Below the pieces are notes generated by a model that saw nothing but the letters and a program-made list of their open reading frames with translations, did no database searches and had not been told where the DNA came from. This document shows positions 43,864 through 52,675 of a DNA stretch of 64,000 bases, piece by piece. This DNA comes from Mycobacterium sp. 050128 (GTDB taxonomy: Bacteria > Actinomycetota > Actinomycetes > Mycobacteriales > Mycobacteriaceae). Each line of letters begins with the position of its first letter. Position 1 is the stretch's first letter. The stretch covers positions 1,674,001-1,738,000 of the forward strand of contig NZ_JAZGLW010000001.1 of assembly GCF_036409155.1 (NCBI RefSeq), given 5' to 3'. The translations under genes and the position numbers were made by a program.

Positions 43864-44010
43864 GGGGTTCGATGGTAAGCGACGCGCCTTTGTCGGTTGA
43901 GGACGCGGGGCCGCGCAACGGGCCGGTTAACGCGAGGAAGTCCCGCGGAGCTGCCGGCTCGTTCGAAGATTCGTCCCGTTCTGCAGCCAGGTCTGAAACC
44001 ATTCAATGCG
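43864..44010. promoter_or_regulatory. Divergent promoter region between embA and embR
   Basis: 147 bp separate the two starts. The arrangement suggests EmbR acts on embAB from a neighbouring site. No clear direct or inverted repeat stands out, so no operator is proposed. Confidence 0.5.
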
Positions 44011-45144
44011 ATGACGGCCTCAGGTCTCGGGTTCGGGGTGTTGGGTCCCTTGCAGGTGACCGCCAACGACACCCGGCTGAATCTTGGCGCACCGAAGCAG
44101 CGCGCGGTGCTGGCGATGCTGGTGATCAACCGCAACCGGCCGGTGTCCGTCGACGCGTTGATCGGCGCGGTGTGGGACGAGGACCCCGTGCCGGCCGCCC
44201 GGATCAGCATCCAGTCCCACGTGTCCAACCTGCGGCGGCTCCTGCGCACCGCCGAGGCCGAACAGATGCTGGCGAGCGTCCCGCCCGGTTACCAGCTCAG
44301 CATCGCCGACGCGGACTGCGACCTCGGCCGCTTCAGCGCCGAAAAGGCCGCGGGCACCCAGGCCGCCGCCGCGGGCCGGTTCGAGGACGCCAGCAGCCAC
44401 CTGTCCGCGGCACTGAGCGAATGGCGCGGGCCGGTCCTCGACGACTTGCGCGACTTCGCATTCGTCGACGCGTTCGCCACCGCGCTGCTCGAAGAGAAGG
44501 TCGCCGTCCACACCGCGCGCGCCCACGCAGAAATCGCCTGCGGGCGGGCCGAATCGGTCATCGGAGAGCTCGAGGCGATCACCGCCGAGCATCCCTACCG
44601 GGAACCACTTTGGGCGCAGTTGATGACCGCCTACTACGTGACCGAGCGGCAATCCGACGCCCTCGGTGCGTATCGGCGGCTGAAGACGGCGCTGGCCGAG
44701 GGGCTCGGCATCGATCCCGGGCCGACGGTCACCGAGCTGCACGGGCGCATCCTGCGCCAGGAACCGCCGGCGCGTACCCGAGCGGCCCTGACCACCCTGA
44801 AGGTCAGCGTCGACGCGCCCGTCGTCGAGTCGGCCGCGATTCCGACCGACGGGTCCGTCGTTGTGTTGTTGCGCGACAAGGCCGGAAGCCAGTACCGGCT
44901 CAACGATGCGACCACCCGGATCGGTCGATTCATGGACAACGACATCGTCCTCGACGACAACGACGTCAGTCGCTATCACGCGGTGATCACCGACAGCGCG
45001 ACCGGTTTCGTGATCACCGATCTGCGCTCTACCAACGGCGTGCAGGTGCAAGGTAAGCGCATCAGAGGCAGCGTGGTCCTTGGCGATGGCGATCACATCA
45101 AAATCGGCAGCCGCGAGTTCACCGTCGAAATACGTTCGGAATGA
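44011..45144 (+). CDS. embR: Transcriptional regulator EmbR (SARP-BTAD-FHA)
   Basis: 377 residues starting MTASGLGFGVLGPLQV; the frame is open upstream but homology begins here. The N-terminal winged-helix domain (about 1-95: LGAPKQRAVLAMLVINRN, RISIQSHVSNLRRLL) is SARP type. The bacterial transcriptional activation domain (100-250) follows: WRGPVLDDLRDFAFVD, EHPYREPLWAQLMTAYY. The FHA domain (about 285-375) has RIGRFMDNDIVLDDNDVSRYHAVI and DLRSTNGV. M. tuberculosis EmbR (Rv1267c) is phosphorylated by PknH, binds emb promoters, and lies far from embAB. Here it is divergent from embA, as I recall for M. avium. It ends 3 bp before the convergent DinB-like gene. Confidence 0.9.
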   Translation: MTASGLGFGVLGPLQVTANDTRLNLGAPKQRAVLAMLVINRNRPVSVDALIGAVWDEDPVPAARISIQSHVSNLRRLLRTAEAEQMLASVPPGYQLSIADADCDLGRFSAEKAAGTQAAAAGRFEDASSHLSAALSEWRGPVLDDLRDFAFVDAFATALLEEKVAVHTARAHAEIACGRAESVIGELEAITAEHPYREPLWAQLMTAYYVTERQSDALGAYRRLKTALAEGLGIDPGPTVTELHGRILRQEPPARTRAALTTLKVSVDAPVVESAAIPTDGSVVVLLRDKAGSQYRLNDATTRIGRFMDNDIVLDDNDVSRYHAVITDSATGFVITDLRSTNGVQVQGKRIRGSVVLGDGDHIKIGSREFTVEIRSE

Positions 45145-45147
45145 CCG

Positions 45148-45774
45148 CTATTCGGGCAGCCTCGCCCCCAGTGCCGCGCAGCCCGGGCCGCTGAGGTCGG
45201 CCAGCGCCGCCCGGCGTCCGGCCATCGCCATCAGCAGGGCTTCCCCCGGGCCGGTGACCTCGGGCCCGCTGCCGTGGGTCCAGTCGACATCGATGGCCCG
45301 CAGCCGCAGCCCCCTGATCCGGCGGCCCGCGCCCAGCCGTGGATTACCGGGTACGAGGCCAAGCACCCGCTCGAGCCGGTCGGCCGGCACAGTGCGGGGC
45401 CGACCCAGCGAACGTCGGATGTCCTGGTGATGGATCGTGCCGTCGACGAGGGCGATCATGCCGCCGAAACCCGCAGTCAATCCCCGTGGTTGGAGGTGGC
45501 TGCGCAGAAATGCGAGCAGTTGCTGGGTGCTCAACGTGGCGAATTCGTCGACCCCCACCTGATTGGCCCGGACAACCCAGCCCTTCGCGAAACGCTTCAG
45601 CAGCCCGACCTTGTCGAGCTCTTCGTAGCTGATCACGTGTGCGACAACGTCTTTGACGGTCCACTTGGAGCACAGGGTGGGCGACTCCCAGTCTCGCGGC
45701 GCCAAGGTGGCCAGGAAATCCGCGAGGTCGGCCCGCTCGTCGCGGGCCATGCTCATCATGGAGGGGGCGGTCAT
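45148..45774 (-). CDS. Maleylpyruvate isomerase/DinB-like (mycothiol-dependent type) protein
   Basis: 208 residues from an ATG overlapping the upstream stop (ATGA). DERADLADFLATLAPRDWESPTLCSKWTVKDVVAHVI (about 10-48) is the four-helix DinB/MDMPI signature, with the His of VVAHV as a possible metal ligand. GTIHHQDIRRSLGRP near 113 supplies further His ligands. The family binds divalent metal and often uses mycothiol to modify or detoxify small molecules. It is the third gene of an ArsR-SRPBCC-DinB operon. The substrate is unknown. Confidence 0.83.
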   Translation of the reverse strand: MTAPSMMSMARDERADLADFLATLAPRDWESPTLCSKWTVKDVVAHVISYEELDKVGLLKRFAKGWVVRANQVGVDEFATLSTQQLLAFLRSHLQPRGLTAGFGGMIALVDGTIHHQDIRRSLGRPRTVPADRLERVLGLVPGNPRLGAGRRIRGLRLRAIDVDWTHGSGPEVTGPGEALLMAMAGRRAALADLSGPGCAALGARLPE

Positions 45775-46256
45775 TCCAGTATTCCGGCGCTGAGGCCGAC
45801 GTAGCGGTGCAGGTACAACGGCCACCCGGCCTCGCCGTCGACTCCGTCGGCGACCGATTGCCAGCCGGGGCCGTGCCGGTCGAGGTGGCGGTGATCCAGG
45901 TCGACGCGCGTGCGCGTTTCGGATTCCGCGGTGAAGCGCACCTCGACCTCGCTGGTTCGCGACTGGTCGGGTTCGGGTTGCCAGGACGGACTGATGTCCC
46001 AGGTGAACAGCAGCCGGTGCGGGGGCTCGTAGGCCAGCACGCGCGCCCATCGGCACTCGCTGCCGTCGACACCACGGTCGTAAATGTGGCCGCCCGCATG
46101 GGTTTCGAACACCGTCTCGGCGATCGGGACCGCCAGCAGGTTATGGTCACGCGGTTTGAAGTCGCCGAACTGCTCGGTGAAGACGGCGAACGCGCGCTCG
46201 ATCGGGGCATTGACGATGACCTGGTGTCGAATCTCGGAGATTCGCGGCTGGGTCAC
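45771..46256 (-). CDS. SRPBCC/AHSA1-family protein
   Basis: 161 residues from a GTG overlapping the arsR-like stop (GTGA). The START-like fold is seen in RHQVIVNAPIERAFAVFTEQFGDFKP (first strand and helix), EPPHRLLFTWDIS, SEVEVRFTAESETRTRVDLDH, and the closing helix WPLYLHRYVGLSAG. Such AHSA1-type domains bind hydrophobic ligands and are very often paired with ArsR-type repressors. It is coupled both to the repressor gene before it and to the DinB-like gene after it. Confidence 0.87.
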   Translation of the reverse strand: MTQPRISEIRHQVIVNAPIERAFAVFTEQFGDFKPRDHNLLAVPIAETVFETHAGGHIYDRGVDGSECRWARVLAYEPPHRLLFTWDISPSWQPEPDQSRTSEVEVRFTAESETRTRVDLDHRHLDRHGPGWQSVADGVDGEAGWPLYLHRYVGLSAGILE

Positions 46257-46579
46257 GACGCCTCTCCTTCGATCTTGGTGAACGTGGCCGCGTAGTTGGC
46301 CAGCGCTTGCGTCCAGAACCGGTCCAGCTCGGCGCGCAACACCTCGAGGCCGGTCGCATCGAGCTGGTAGACGCGGCGGGTGCCCGCCGCCTGGTCGCGC
46401 ACCAAACCGGCGCATTTGAGCACCTTGAGGTGCTGTGAAACGGCCGGGCGGCTGACCGGCAGATCCCGCGCGAGTTCACCGACGGCCGCCGGGCCGTGCG
46501 CGAGGCGCTCCATGATGGCCCGACGGGTGCGATCCGCCAGGGCGACCCAAGCGTCACCACCGGCTTGGTAAGTTGTCAC
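46253..46579 (-). CDS. ArsR-family repressor
   Basis: 108 residues from GTG (MTTYQAGGDAWVALADRTRRAIM). The winged helix-turn-helix is clear: RRAIMERLAHGPAAVGELARDLPVSRPAVSQHLKVLKCAGLV, then RRVYQLDATGLEVLRAEL for the wing. No pair of metal-binding Cys is seen apart from a single Cys in the recognition region (KCAGLV), so it is likely a ligand- rather than metal-sensing member, as is usual for ArsR genes coupled to SRPBCC genes. A perfect dyad just upstream of the start is the probable autoregulatory operator. Confidence 0.87.
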   Translation of the reverse strand: MTTYQAGGDAWVALADRTRRAIMERLAHGPAAVGELARDLPVSRPAVSQHLKVLKCAGLVRDQAAGTRRVYQLDATGLEVLRAELDRFWTQALANYAATFTKIEGEAS

Positions 46580-46584
46580 GAACC

Positions 46585-46600
46585 GTAAGCCTACGCTTAC
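46585..46600 (-). promoter_or_regulatory. Probable ArsR operator
   Basis: GTAAGCCTACGCTTAC is a dyad with perfect 6-bp arms (GTAAGC/GCTTAC), 5-20 bp upstream of the repressor start. Position and symmetry fit autorepression. Confidence 0.72.
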
Positions 46601-46787
46601 CAGTAGCGGCCGGCAATGCCTCCACACTCCGTGCCGAGCCTCAAATGTCCTGGTCACAGCCACATGAATTTCGCAAGAATCTCGCAAAGACCCGGCAAGC
46701 GGCGCGCGTGAGACTACCGGCGTCGGCAAACAGCAACCAGAAAGAGTCGCACAAGCCGACGGCGACAACAGCGCAAAGGAGTCGATC

Positions 46788-47015
46788 ATGAACTGGACAC
46801 GGATTATCGCCGGAGCGGTGGTGTCGGGCGGCGTTGCGGCCGCCGGGTTGGGCTTGGCCGTGTTCGCCACGGCCGATGGACCCCACTACTGGTGCCCCGG
46901 CGACGCCATGCCGGGCTCGGCTGAAGCCCTCAGCTGGGACATGACCGTCTGCCACCAGTACCACCGGCTTCCCGGCGGTCAAGTCGCCGAAGGGCCCGCG
47001 CCCGGCAACCGCTAA
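46788..47015 (+). CDS. Small secreted cysteine-containing protein 1
   Basis: 75 residues with AAAGGAG before the ATG. The signal peptide is MNWTRIIAGAVVSGGVAAAGLGLAVFATA. The mature part has HYWCPGDAMP and WDMTVCHQYH, giving two cysteines that could form one disulphide. The W-C-P-G and W-D-x-x-V-C-H motifs recur in the next gene, so the two are paralogues. It is divergent from the ArsR operon. Function is unknown; such proteins are common in the mycobacterial secretome. Confidence 0.78.
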   Translation: MNWTRIIAGAVVSGGVAAAGLGLAVFATADGPHYWCPGDAMPGSAEALSWDMTVCHQYHRLPGGQVAEGPAPGNR

Positions 47016-47058
47016 ATGTATGGGATCGGTAGCCTCCTTGACCGGATGCACTGGCGGC

Positions 47059-47409
47059 ATGAACATGCACTTCACTATGAAACGAGCGCTCGCCGGGGCG
47101 GTGCTGTCGGGCGGGTTCGCCGTCGTCGGGTTGGGCTTGGCCGCGGGAATCGGCCAGGCTCAGCCCGCCCCGATGGTGTGCCAGGACGGTGGCACGGTCC
47201 CAACCCCGACAAACAGCTGCACCTATCAATGGTGCCCGGGCTCACCGGTAATGAAGAACATGCCGAACTGGGACAGAAACGTCTGTCACCCTTGGTATTT
47301 CGACAAGAACAGCCCGGTGACCGACTCCACCATCATCGAAGGTTTTCCGCCGCCGCGGCCACCGTCGCCGCCCTGCATCCCATTCATCAACTGCCTGCCG
47401 GGCCTGTAA
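47059..47409 (+). CDS. Small secreted cysteine-containing protein 2
   Basis: 116 residues; start MNMHFTMKRALAG at 47059, with a second ATG at 47077 (MKRALAG) also possible. The signal peptide is ALAGAVLSGGFAVVGLGLAAGIGQA. The mature part has VCQDGGTVP, SCTYQWCPGSP and WDRNVCHPWY, then a Pro-rich tail with two more cysteines (SPPCIPFINCLPGL), so it has six cysteines against two in its neighbour. It shares WCPG and WD-x-x-VCH with protein 1, 43 bp upstream. Its stop abuts the embC stop on the other strand. Confidence 0.78.
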   Translation: MNMHFTMKRALAGAVLSGGFAVVGLGLAAGIGQAQPAPMVCQDGGTVPTPTNSCTYQWCPGSPVMKNMPNWDRNVCHPWYFDKNSPVTDSTIIEGFPPPRPPSPPCIPFINCLPGL

Positions 47410-50400
47410 CTAGCCGCGGCGAAGCGGAGCCGGATCCCACAGGCCGCTGCGCGTCGCCGTGCCCAACTGCAGACGGGCGGGCTGGGCATTGGGGTAATAC
47501 GGCGTCAGGCGCTGCAGCGAACCCCAGTCGCGCGACCAGTCGTCTTTGAGGTAGGTGGAAATCGTGGTCGGCTTCGCCAGCAACTCGGTGACACCCAGTG
47601 GGCCACCGCCGTTGTTGTCCATCACCGGCGAATTAGCCTCGGCGCCAAACCGATCCGGCAGGATGCGCCACTTGGGTGTCTCGTCGACACCGTTTTGATG
47701 GCCGAACGGCCGCTGGCACGGGAACGCCAAACCCACCAGCCAGTCCAGGAACACCGGGTCCGCCGAGCCCACCACCTGCTGCAGCGTGTGCAGCTGGGGA
47801 ATTCGCGGTGGCGTGACCGCGATCCAGTGCTGCGGCGCCAGGTCTTCGTCGTTGGCGATCAGGCGGACCTGGGTCGCGTTGGCGGGAATCCATGACATCG
47901 GCATCCGCAGATTGCGCCATGCGGGGGAGGCGCCGACATCGAAGAACTGGAACGACCCGCCCGGGTGTCCGCTGGCCGCCTGGTCGTCGGTGGCCCACTG
48001 CACCTGCACCTCGCGGGGATCGAACCGGCCGGCCGCCGAGACCACCAACAGCGGCCCGGCCTTGTCGCGCGGCGGCAACCGGTACCACCCGGAGCGCAGC
48101 ATGGCGGGCACCTGGATGCCCGGCCGCCAGCTGCCCAGCACCGGGGTGTGCGCCGGATCAAGGTTGTAGGGCAGCTGGGCGCGTGAGCCGTTGACTCCGG
48201 GCGCGGCGCTGGTACCGCCCTCGGTGCCGGCCTCGCTGGTGGTCGTCTTACCGTCTTCGTTCACGAAGCTGCGGTCGCCCGGACGCTCCATCACCGGGTC
48301 GGCCGAGACGTCGGCGGGAATACCGTTGGGCGTGAAGGCTTCTGACAGGCCGGAGCCCAGCGCGTCGCCCACCGGGCCGGACATCGGCGACAGCATGCCG
48401 GCGTTGGGATCCTGCTCCACCATGACGTCCTCGGCCAGGCCGCAAGACTTGCCGGTCAGTGCCTCCAGGTTGGATCGGCCCACCGACCAGGCGGGGTATT
48501 GCCCGATCATCGCCAGCGTCAGTGAGACCACCTCGAATGTCACCAGTGCCCACGCTGCAATTGCTAGCGGGGACTGGATGATTGCGGACATTCGGGCCCT
48601 GTTGCCGGCCTTCGGCGGCCCACTGGATGGCCCGTCGGGCGACACGAAGTGCAACCACGCCGCCAGCAACAGCACCACCAGCGTCAGCCCGAGCAGGACG
48701 GTCGCGAACGCGTAGTGCCATGCCGGGAATGCATTCGACCATGGCACACCGAAATTGGAGACATACCACCAGCCGTTGACGCTGGCGAACGACATCGCCA
48801 CCAGGAACAGCACGGTCGCGGAGAACACGGTGCGGTTGCGGCGTGAGCGCATCGCCGCACTGGTGACCGCGACGGCGGCCAATGCGCCCAGCGAGCCGGC
48901 CAGCCCGGCGAACACGCCGAAGTGGTGTGTCCATTTGGTCGGAGTGAACATCATCGCGAGGAACGAGATGATCGTGATGCCGACGATGCGGCGGCTCGGT
49001 CCGGCCGCGGTGCCGGGAATTCGGCCCTTGCGCAACGACATTGCCACCGTGATGCCCAGTGCGAGCAGCACCGCGAGCACCGCGAAGCGGCGGGCGACCG
49101 ATCCGTCGGGACTGGCCATGAACAGCCGCTCGTAACGGATGTGCTCGTCGAACCAGCTCAGGCTGGGCCCGAGCGCGCGCTTGAGCGCGGTTGCCTGCAG
49201 CTCGCCGGCCAGGGTCTGGTCGCGGAAGATCAGGATCACCGTCACGGTGGCCGCGGCCGCAATGGGCGCCAGCAGCGCCAGCGCCCCGAACTGTCGGGAT
49301 CTGCGATGGATGATGGTCCGCAACGGCCCGACCGCGACCAGCAGGGCGCCGATGGACGCAATGCCGGTCGGTCCGGAGAACAGGGTCAGCGCGCCGATGA
49401 TGCAGGCGACCGCGACCGGCAGCAGGCGGTTGGTGGCCACCGCACGCTCGACCGAGCACCAGGTGAGCAGGATGCCCAGGGCGATGATCGGTTCGGGCCG
49501 CAGCCCGTTGTCGAGCGGCAACCACGTCGCCAGGAAGAGCCCCGCGGCGGTCCACGCCGCCGCGCGGTTGGTCTTCACGGCGTGGCCCAGCCGCGGGATG
49601 ACCTCACGGCTGATCGCCCACCAACAGGTCAAGGCCATCGCCAGGGTGGGCAGCCGCATCCAGATGCTGCTGGTGTTGACGTGCGCCCATATCGCCAGCA
49701 GGTCGTAGTACCACCCGAACGGGGCCTCGGGTGTGCCCAGCCAGCGGTAGTAATTGGCCATGTAGCCGGCATGCTCGGACACCCGGGCCATGGTCAGGAT
49801 GTAGCCGTCGTCGGAGGTGTTGGCGCCGACGAAGTGCCACCACACCAGCACCGCGATGACCAGCGCGTCGAGCCCGCCGATCGACCACCACCGCGACGGC
49901 AGGAAGCGGCGGTGCCGGGTGCCGTCGGCGGTGTCCAGCGCGTGTAGGGCGATCAGGGCGACGCCGGTCAGCACCACGCCGAGGATCATCGCGGCCATCT
50001 TCAGCGGCGTGGGGCTGCTGGTGTAGCGGGTGTCGACGGTCGCCGACAAGCTCAGGCCCGGCGGTGCGGCCCCGGACAGATCGGTGAAGACGCCGACGAT
50101 CTGCGGCCGGAAGTCGTAGCCGCTCTTCTCCCCGCGCAGCGGTGAGCCGGGATGTTCGGCGTTGGGTCCGTAGCTCAGCCCGACGAATTCGGCGGTGACC
50201 CGGTCGGCATGCGCGGTGAAGGTCAGGCGCTGGCAGGCCGGGCTGAGGACCTGGTTGAGCGGCGCGACGACGACCGGGACATTGCGGACTATCACCACCA
50301 GTTCGTCGTTGGCGCGCTGGATCAGCAGCCCGCGGTCGATGGCCTTCGGGGCCTGTTTGGGGACCGTCGACAACAGCACGGTTTTGCCGGCGCTCTGCGG

Positions 50401-50685
50401 ACCGGTCAGCCCGGCGGCGGCCTGGCAGGGGACGGAGATGTTCAGCTCGGTGGCGACATAACCGATCAGCGGCGCTTCGACGCTTTGAAAGGTGCCGTTC
50501 TGCGGCCAGTTGAGCTGGGCGGTGGTTTGGTTGACCGGCAGCAGCGGTGTGGCGATCGCCAGCAGCACTCCGAGCAGACCGGCGACGACGGCCACGATGC
50601 GAGCGGTCCGCTGCCTTGCTCCCGCTCCCTTCACGGACCTAGATGGTAGTTCTTCGGCCAAGTCGCGCGCCGTGTCGGTCGCCAT
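47410..50685 (-). CDS. embC: Arabinosyltransferase EmbC
   Basis: 1091 residues (M. tuberculosis EmbC 1094) starting [13 protein letters not shown], where the ATG shares one base with the aftA stop. It extends the arabinan of lipoarabinomannan from decaprenyl-phospho-arabinose. The GT-C motif is GANTSDDGYILTMARVSEH near residue 270, with about 13-15 membrane helices, and a C-terminal carbohydrate-binding domain ending WSRDWGSLQRLTPYYP. It is the last gene of the dprE1-dprE2-aftA-embC run. In M. tuberculosis embA follows directly; here about 3.5 kb intervene, ending with embR. Confidence 0.95.
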   Translation of the reverse strand: MATDTARDLAEELPSRSVKGAGARQRTARIVAVVAGLLGVLLAIATPLLPVNQTTAQLNWPQNGTFQSVEAPLIGYVATELNISVPCQAAAGLTGPQSAGKTVLLSTVPKQAPKAIDRGLLIQRANDELVVIVRNVPVVVAPLNQVLSPACQRLTFTAHADRVTAEFVGLSYGPNAEHPGSPLRGEKSGYDFRPQIVGVFTDLSGAAPPGLSLSATVDTRYTSSPTPLKMAAMILGVVLTGVALIALHALDTADGTRHRRFLPSRWWSIGGLDALVIAVLVWWHFVGANTSDDGYILTMARVSEHAGYMANYYRWLGTPEAPFGWYYDLLAIWAHVNTSSIWMRLPTLAMALTCWWAISREVIPRLGHAVKTNRAAAWTAAGLFLATWLPLDNGLRPEPIIALGILLTWCSVERAVATNRLLPVAVACIIGALTLFSGPTGIASIGALLVAVGPLRTIIHRRSRQFGALALLAPIAAAATVTVILIFRDQTLAGELQATALKRALGPSLSWFDEHIRYERLFMASPDGSVARRFAVLAVLLALGITVAMSLRKGRIPGTAAGPSRRIVGITIISFLAMMFTPTKWTHHFGVFAGLAGSLGALAAVAVTSAAMRSRRNRTVFSATVLFLVAMSFASVNGWWYVSNFGVPWSNAFPAWHYAFATVLLGLTLVVLLLAAWLHFVSPDGPSSGPPKAGNRARMSAIIQSPLAIAAWALVTFEVVSLTLAMIGQYPAWSVGRSNLEALTGKSCGLAEDVMVEQDPNAGMLSPMSGPVGDALGSGLSEAFTPNGIPADVSADPVMERPGDRSFVNEDGKTTTSEAGTEGGTSAAPGVNGSRAQLPYNLDPAHTPVLGSWRPGIQVPAMLRSGWYRLPPRDKAGPLLVVSAAGRFDPREVQVQWATDDQAASGHPGGSFQFFDVGASPAWRNLRMPMSWIPANATQVRLIANDEDLAPQHWIAVTPPRIPQLHTLQQVVGSADPVFLDWLVGLAFPCQRPFGHQNGVDETPKWRILPDRFGAEANSPVMDNNGGGPLGVTELLAKPTTISTYLKDDWSRDWGSLQRLTPYYPNAQPARLQLGTATRSGLWDPAPLRRG

Positions 50686-52673
50686 CAGCGGCCTGCTGTC
50701 GGTTGGGCCAGCGGGCGGCGGATGGCCAGCACAAACGGGCCAACGCTTTGCACGGCAAATCGCGGGTCGTCGAACAGGGCGGCCCGCAGGTCGACGGTGT
50801 AGCGACGCACGTTGGGCTGGTTGGGGTAAACGTCCTCGGCCAGCCGCAGGGTGTAGGTGTTGTTCGCGCCGCGGCGCATCAGAAACACCGTCGGCGGCGG
50901 CCACGGTGAGGTGTCCAGCGCGTGGAGGAACTCTTCGGGGCTCTTGAGGCTGGACCACTTCTTGATCTGCGCGGCCCGCAAGTCGAACTGCGCCAGGGGA
51001 TTGGCGTAGTGCGACGTCAAACCCTGGAAGCCCCAGTAGGGGTAGTAGGACAGGAAGCTGTAGTCGGCGGTCAGCACCACGGTCTGATCCCGAGGCTTCC
51101 CGGTGACTCCCACGATCGCCGCGTCGATGGCGGAGTAGAACTTCTCGGCACCCGGCGGGCGCCGGTCGCCGCGCTGGCCGTGGCCGTCGGTGTCGGTGTA
51201 GGCGATGGTCAGGTCCGGGCGCAGCACATCGGGAATGTCCTGGCTGAAGGCAATGGCGGCGGTCATCCCGATCGCGCCGGCCACCGGGACGGCCGCCTTT
51301 TCCCAGGCGCGGCCGCGGTCCTTGAGGGTGACTGTCGCCTCGATGAAGCCGAACACGCCGGCGGCCACCAGCAGCACGCTCAGCGTGGGCTGCAGCCGAA
51401 ACGACAGCAGCGTGGTGCGCGCCAGCGTGGTCAGCATCGACAGCAGCGACCACAGGTAGACGGCCAGCACGCCGATCGTCAGTGCGCCGGCCCGGGTTGA
51501 CGCGGGGGCACCTCCCGCACGCGGCGGACGCGTGTGCACGACCAGCCACAGCGTGCCCAGCATGCAGATCGCGCCCAGCAGCGAGAACTGCAGCATCGGG
51601 AAGGTCAGCTCCGCGCCGTCGGCCGGGAGGTAGTGGAATGCGCTGCCGCTGTTGCTGACCGGATTGCTCGCCGCCCGTATCAGGAACGGCAGCCAGGTGG
51701 TAGCCGCGATGGCCGCGGCGATCGCCGCGATGACGGCGACCCGGCGCAGCGGATCGAGCGCGGCCTTCCAGCCGGCCCCCCGCCAGCGCGCGACGACCAG
51801 CACCAGCGCCATCAGCGCGATCGTGAAGGCGGTATAGCCGAACAGCAGCGAGTACCACGTCGCGGTGAAGCCGAGGAACAGCCCGGCGCCGAGCACCGCC
51901 GCCCAGCCATTGCGTCCGGGCGCCCGGCTGGCCGGGTCGTCGGTGTCCAGCGCCCGGCCGGCCGGGCGTTCGCCGGCGCGCAGGCCCGACCACGTCAGCA
52001 CCAGCACCGGCGGCAGCAGCATCGTGATCATCGCCGCGTAGGGCTCCGGCGAGCTGTAGGCCAGCGTCACCGCGGCGGTCGCGGTGGTGACCATCAGCGC
52101 GTACTCGAACCGGATCATCCGCCACCACAGCACCAGCGCACCGGCGACGGCGATGGTGATCGAGGTGATCGCCCACGGCTTGAACAACTCCCACGCGGGC
52201 ATCCCGGTCAGCGCCGCCGCGCGCCCGCCGATCCAGAACCAGCCCGGCGGGTAGAAGGACGGCAGCCCGAGATAGGTCATGTCGTGCAGGGCGGGGCTGT
52301 CGGTCAGGCGCGTCAGGTACTCGGTGCGGAACTGCTGATCGACGGAGATACCGAAGAGATACAGCTTGGTGGCGCCCAGCGGCATGCCGAGCGTCACGAC
52401 GGAAAATGCCGACACGAACACCAGCCCGCCCAGTCGGGCGACCAACCGCCACCGGCCCTCCCGCTGCCACAGCCAGCCGACGCCGAGCAGCCCGATCAGG
52501 CAACCGACCTGGCCGACGGTGGTCAACGCGTGCAGCTGGTTCGACGACGGGAAGGCCGGCCACTGGACTCGCGCAATGGCCATCAGCGAGACCACCGAGA
52601 CCCCTGAAGACACCAAGACGGCCACGATTACTGCCGCCACCATCTGGCCGAGGCTGGCCAGCGCGTTCCGCAT
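50685..52673 (-). CDS. aftA: Arabinofuranosyltransferase AftA
   Basis: 662 residues starting [17 protein letters not shown]; the ATG lies 2 bp after the dprE2 stop, and an open frame runs further upstream inside dprE2. It adds the first arabinose to galactan. [39 protein letters not shown] (periplasmic loop with the catalytic acids) and [12 protein letters not shown] are family-specific. Around 11 helices precede the soluble C-terminal part ([18 protein letters not shown]). Compared with the M. tuberculosis protein (643 aa) it has inserts near residue 265 ([18 protein letters not shown]) and 395 ([15 protein letters not shown]); the second coincides with a repeat also found in embA. Confidence 0.94.
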   Translation of the reverse strand: MRNALASLGQMVAAVIVAVLVSSGVSVVSLMAIARVQWPAFPSSNQLHALTTVGQVGCLIGLLGVGWLWQREGRWRLVARLGGLVFVSAFSVVTLGMPLGATKLYLFGISVDQQFRTEYLTRLTDSPALHDMTYLGLPSFYPPGWFWIGGRAAALTGMPAWELFKPWAITSITIAVAGALVLWWRMIRFEYALMVTTATAAVTLAYSSPEPYAAMITMLLPPVLVLTWSGLRAGERPAGRALDTDDPASRAPGRNGWAAVLGAGLFLGFTATWYSLLFGYTAFTIALMALVLVVARWRGAGWKAALDPLRRVAVIAAIAAAIAATTWLPFLIRAASNPVSNSGSAFHYLPADGAELTFPMLQFSLLGAICMLGTLWLVVHTRPPRAGGAPASTRAGALTIGVLAVYLWSLLSMLTTLARTTLLSFRLQPTLSVLLVAAGVFGFIEATVTLKDRGRAWEKAAVPVAGAIGMTAAIAFSQDIPDVLRPDLTIAYTDTDGHGQRGDRRPPGAEKFYSAIDAAIVGVTGKPRDQTVVLTADYSFLSYYPYWGFQGLTSHYANPLAQFDLRAAQIKKWSSLKSPEEFLHALDTSPWPPPTVFLMRRGANNTYTLRLAEDVYPNQPNVRRYTVDLRAALFDDPRFAVQSVGPFVLAIRRPLAQPTAGR
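51503..51527. repeat. Short GC-rich repeat inserted in aftA
   Basis: It contains the same 15-bp core (GGGGGCACCTCCCGC, 51504-51518) in the same orientation as the copy in embA. It encodes the Arg-Ala-Gly-Gly-Ala-Pro insert. Confidence 0.65.
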
Positions 52674-52675
52674 GA

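Noticed and set aside
50686..52563. Apparent 5' extension of embC to more than 1700 codons
   Set aside because: The extension runs through aftA in another frame and has no sensible protein sequence. EmbC homology starts at 50685, where its ATG overlaps the aftA stop.
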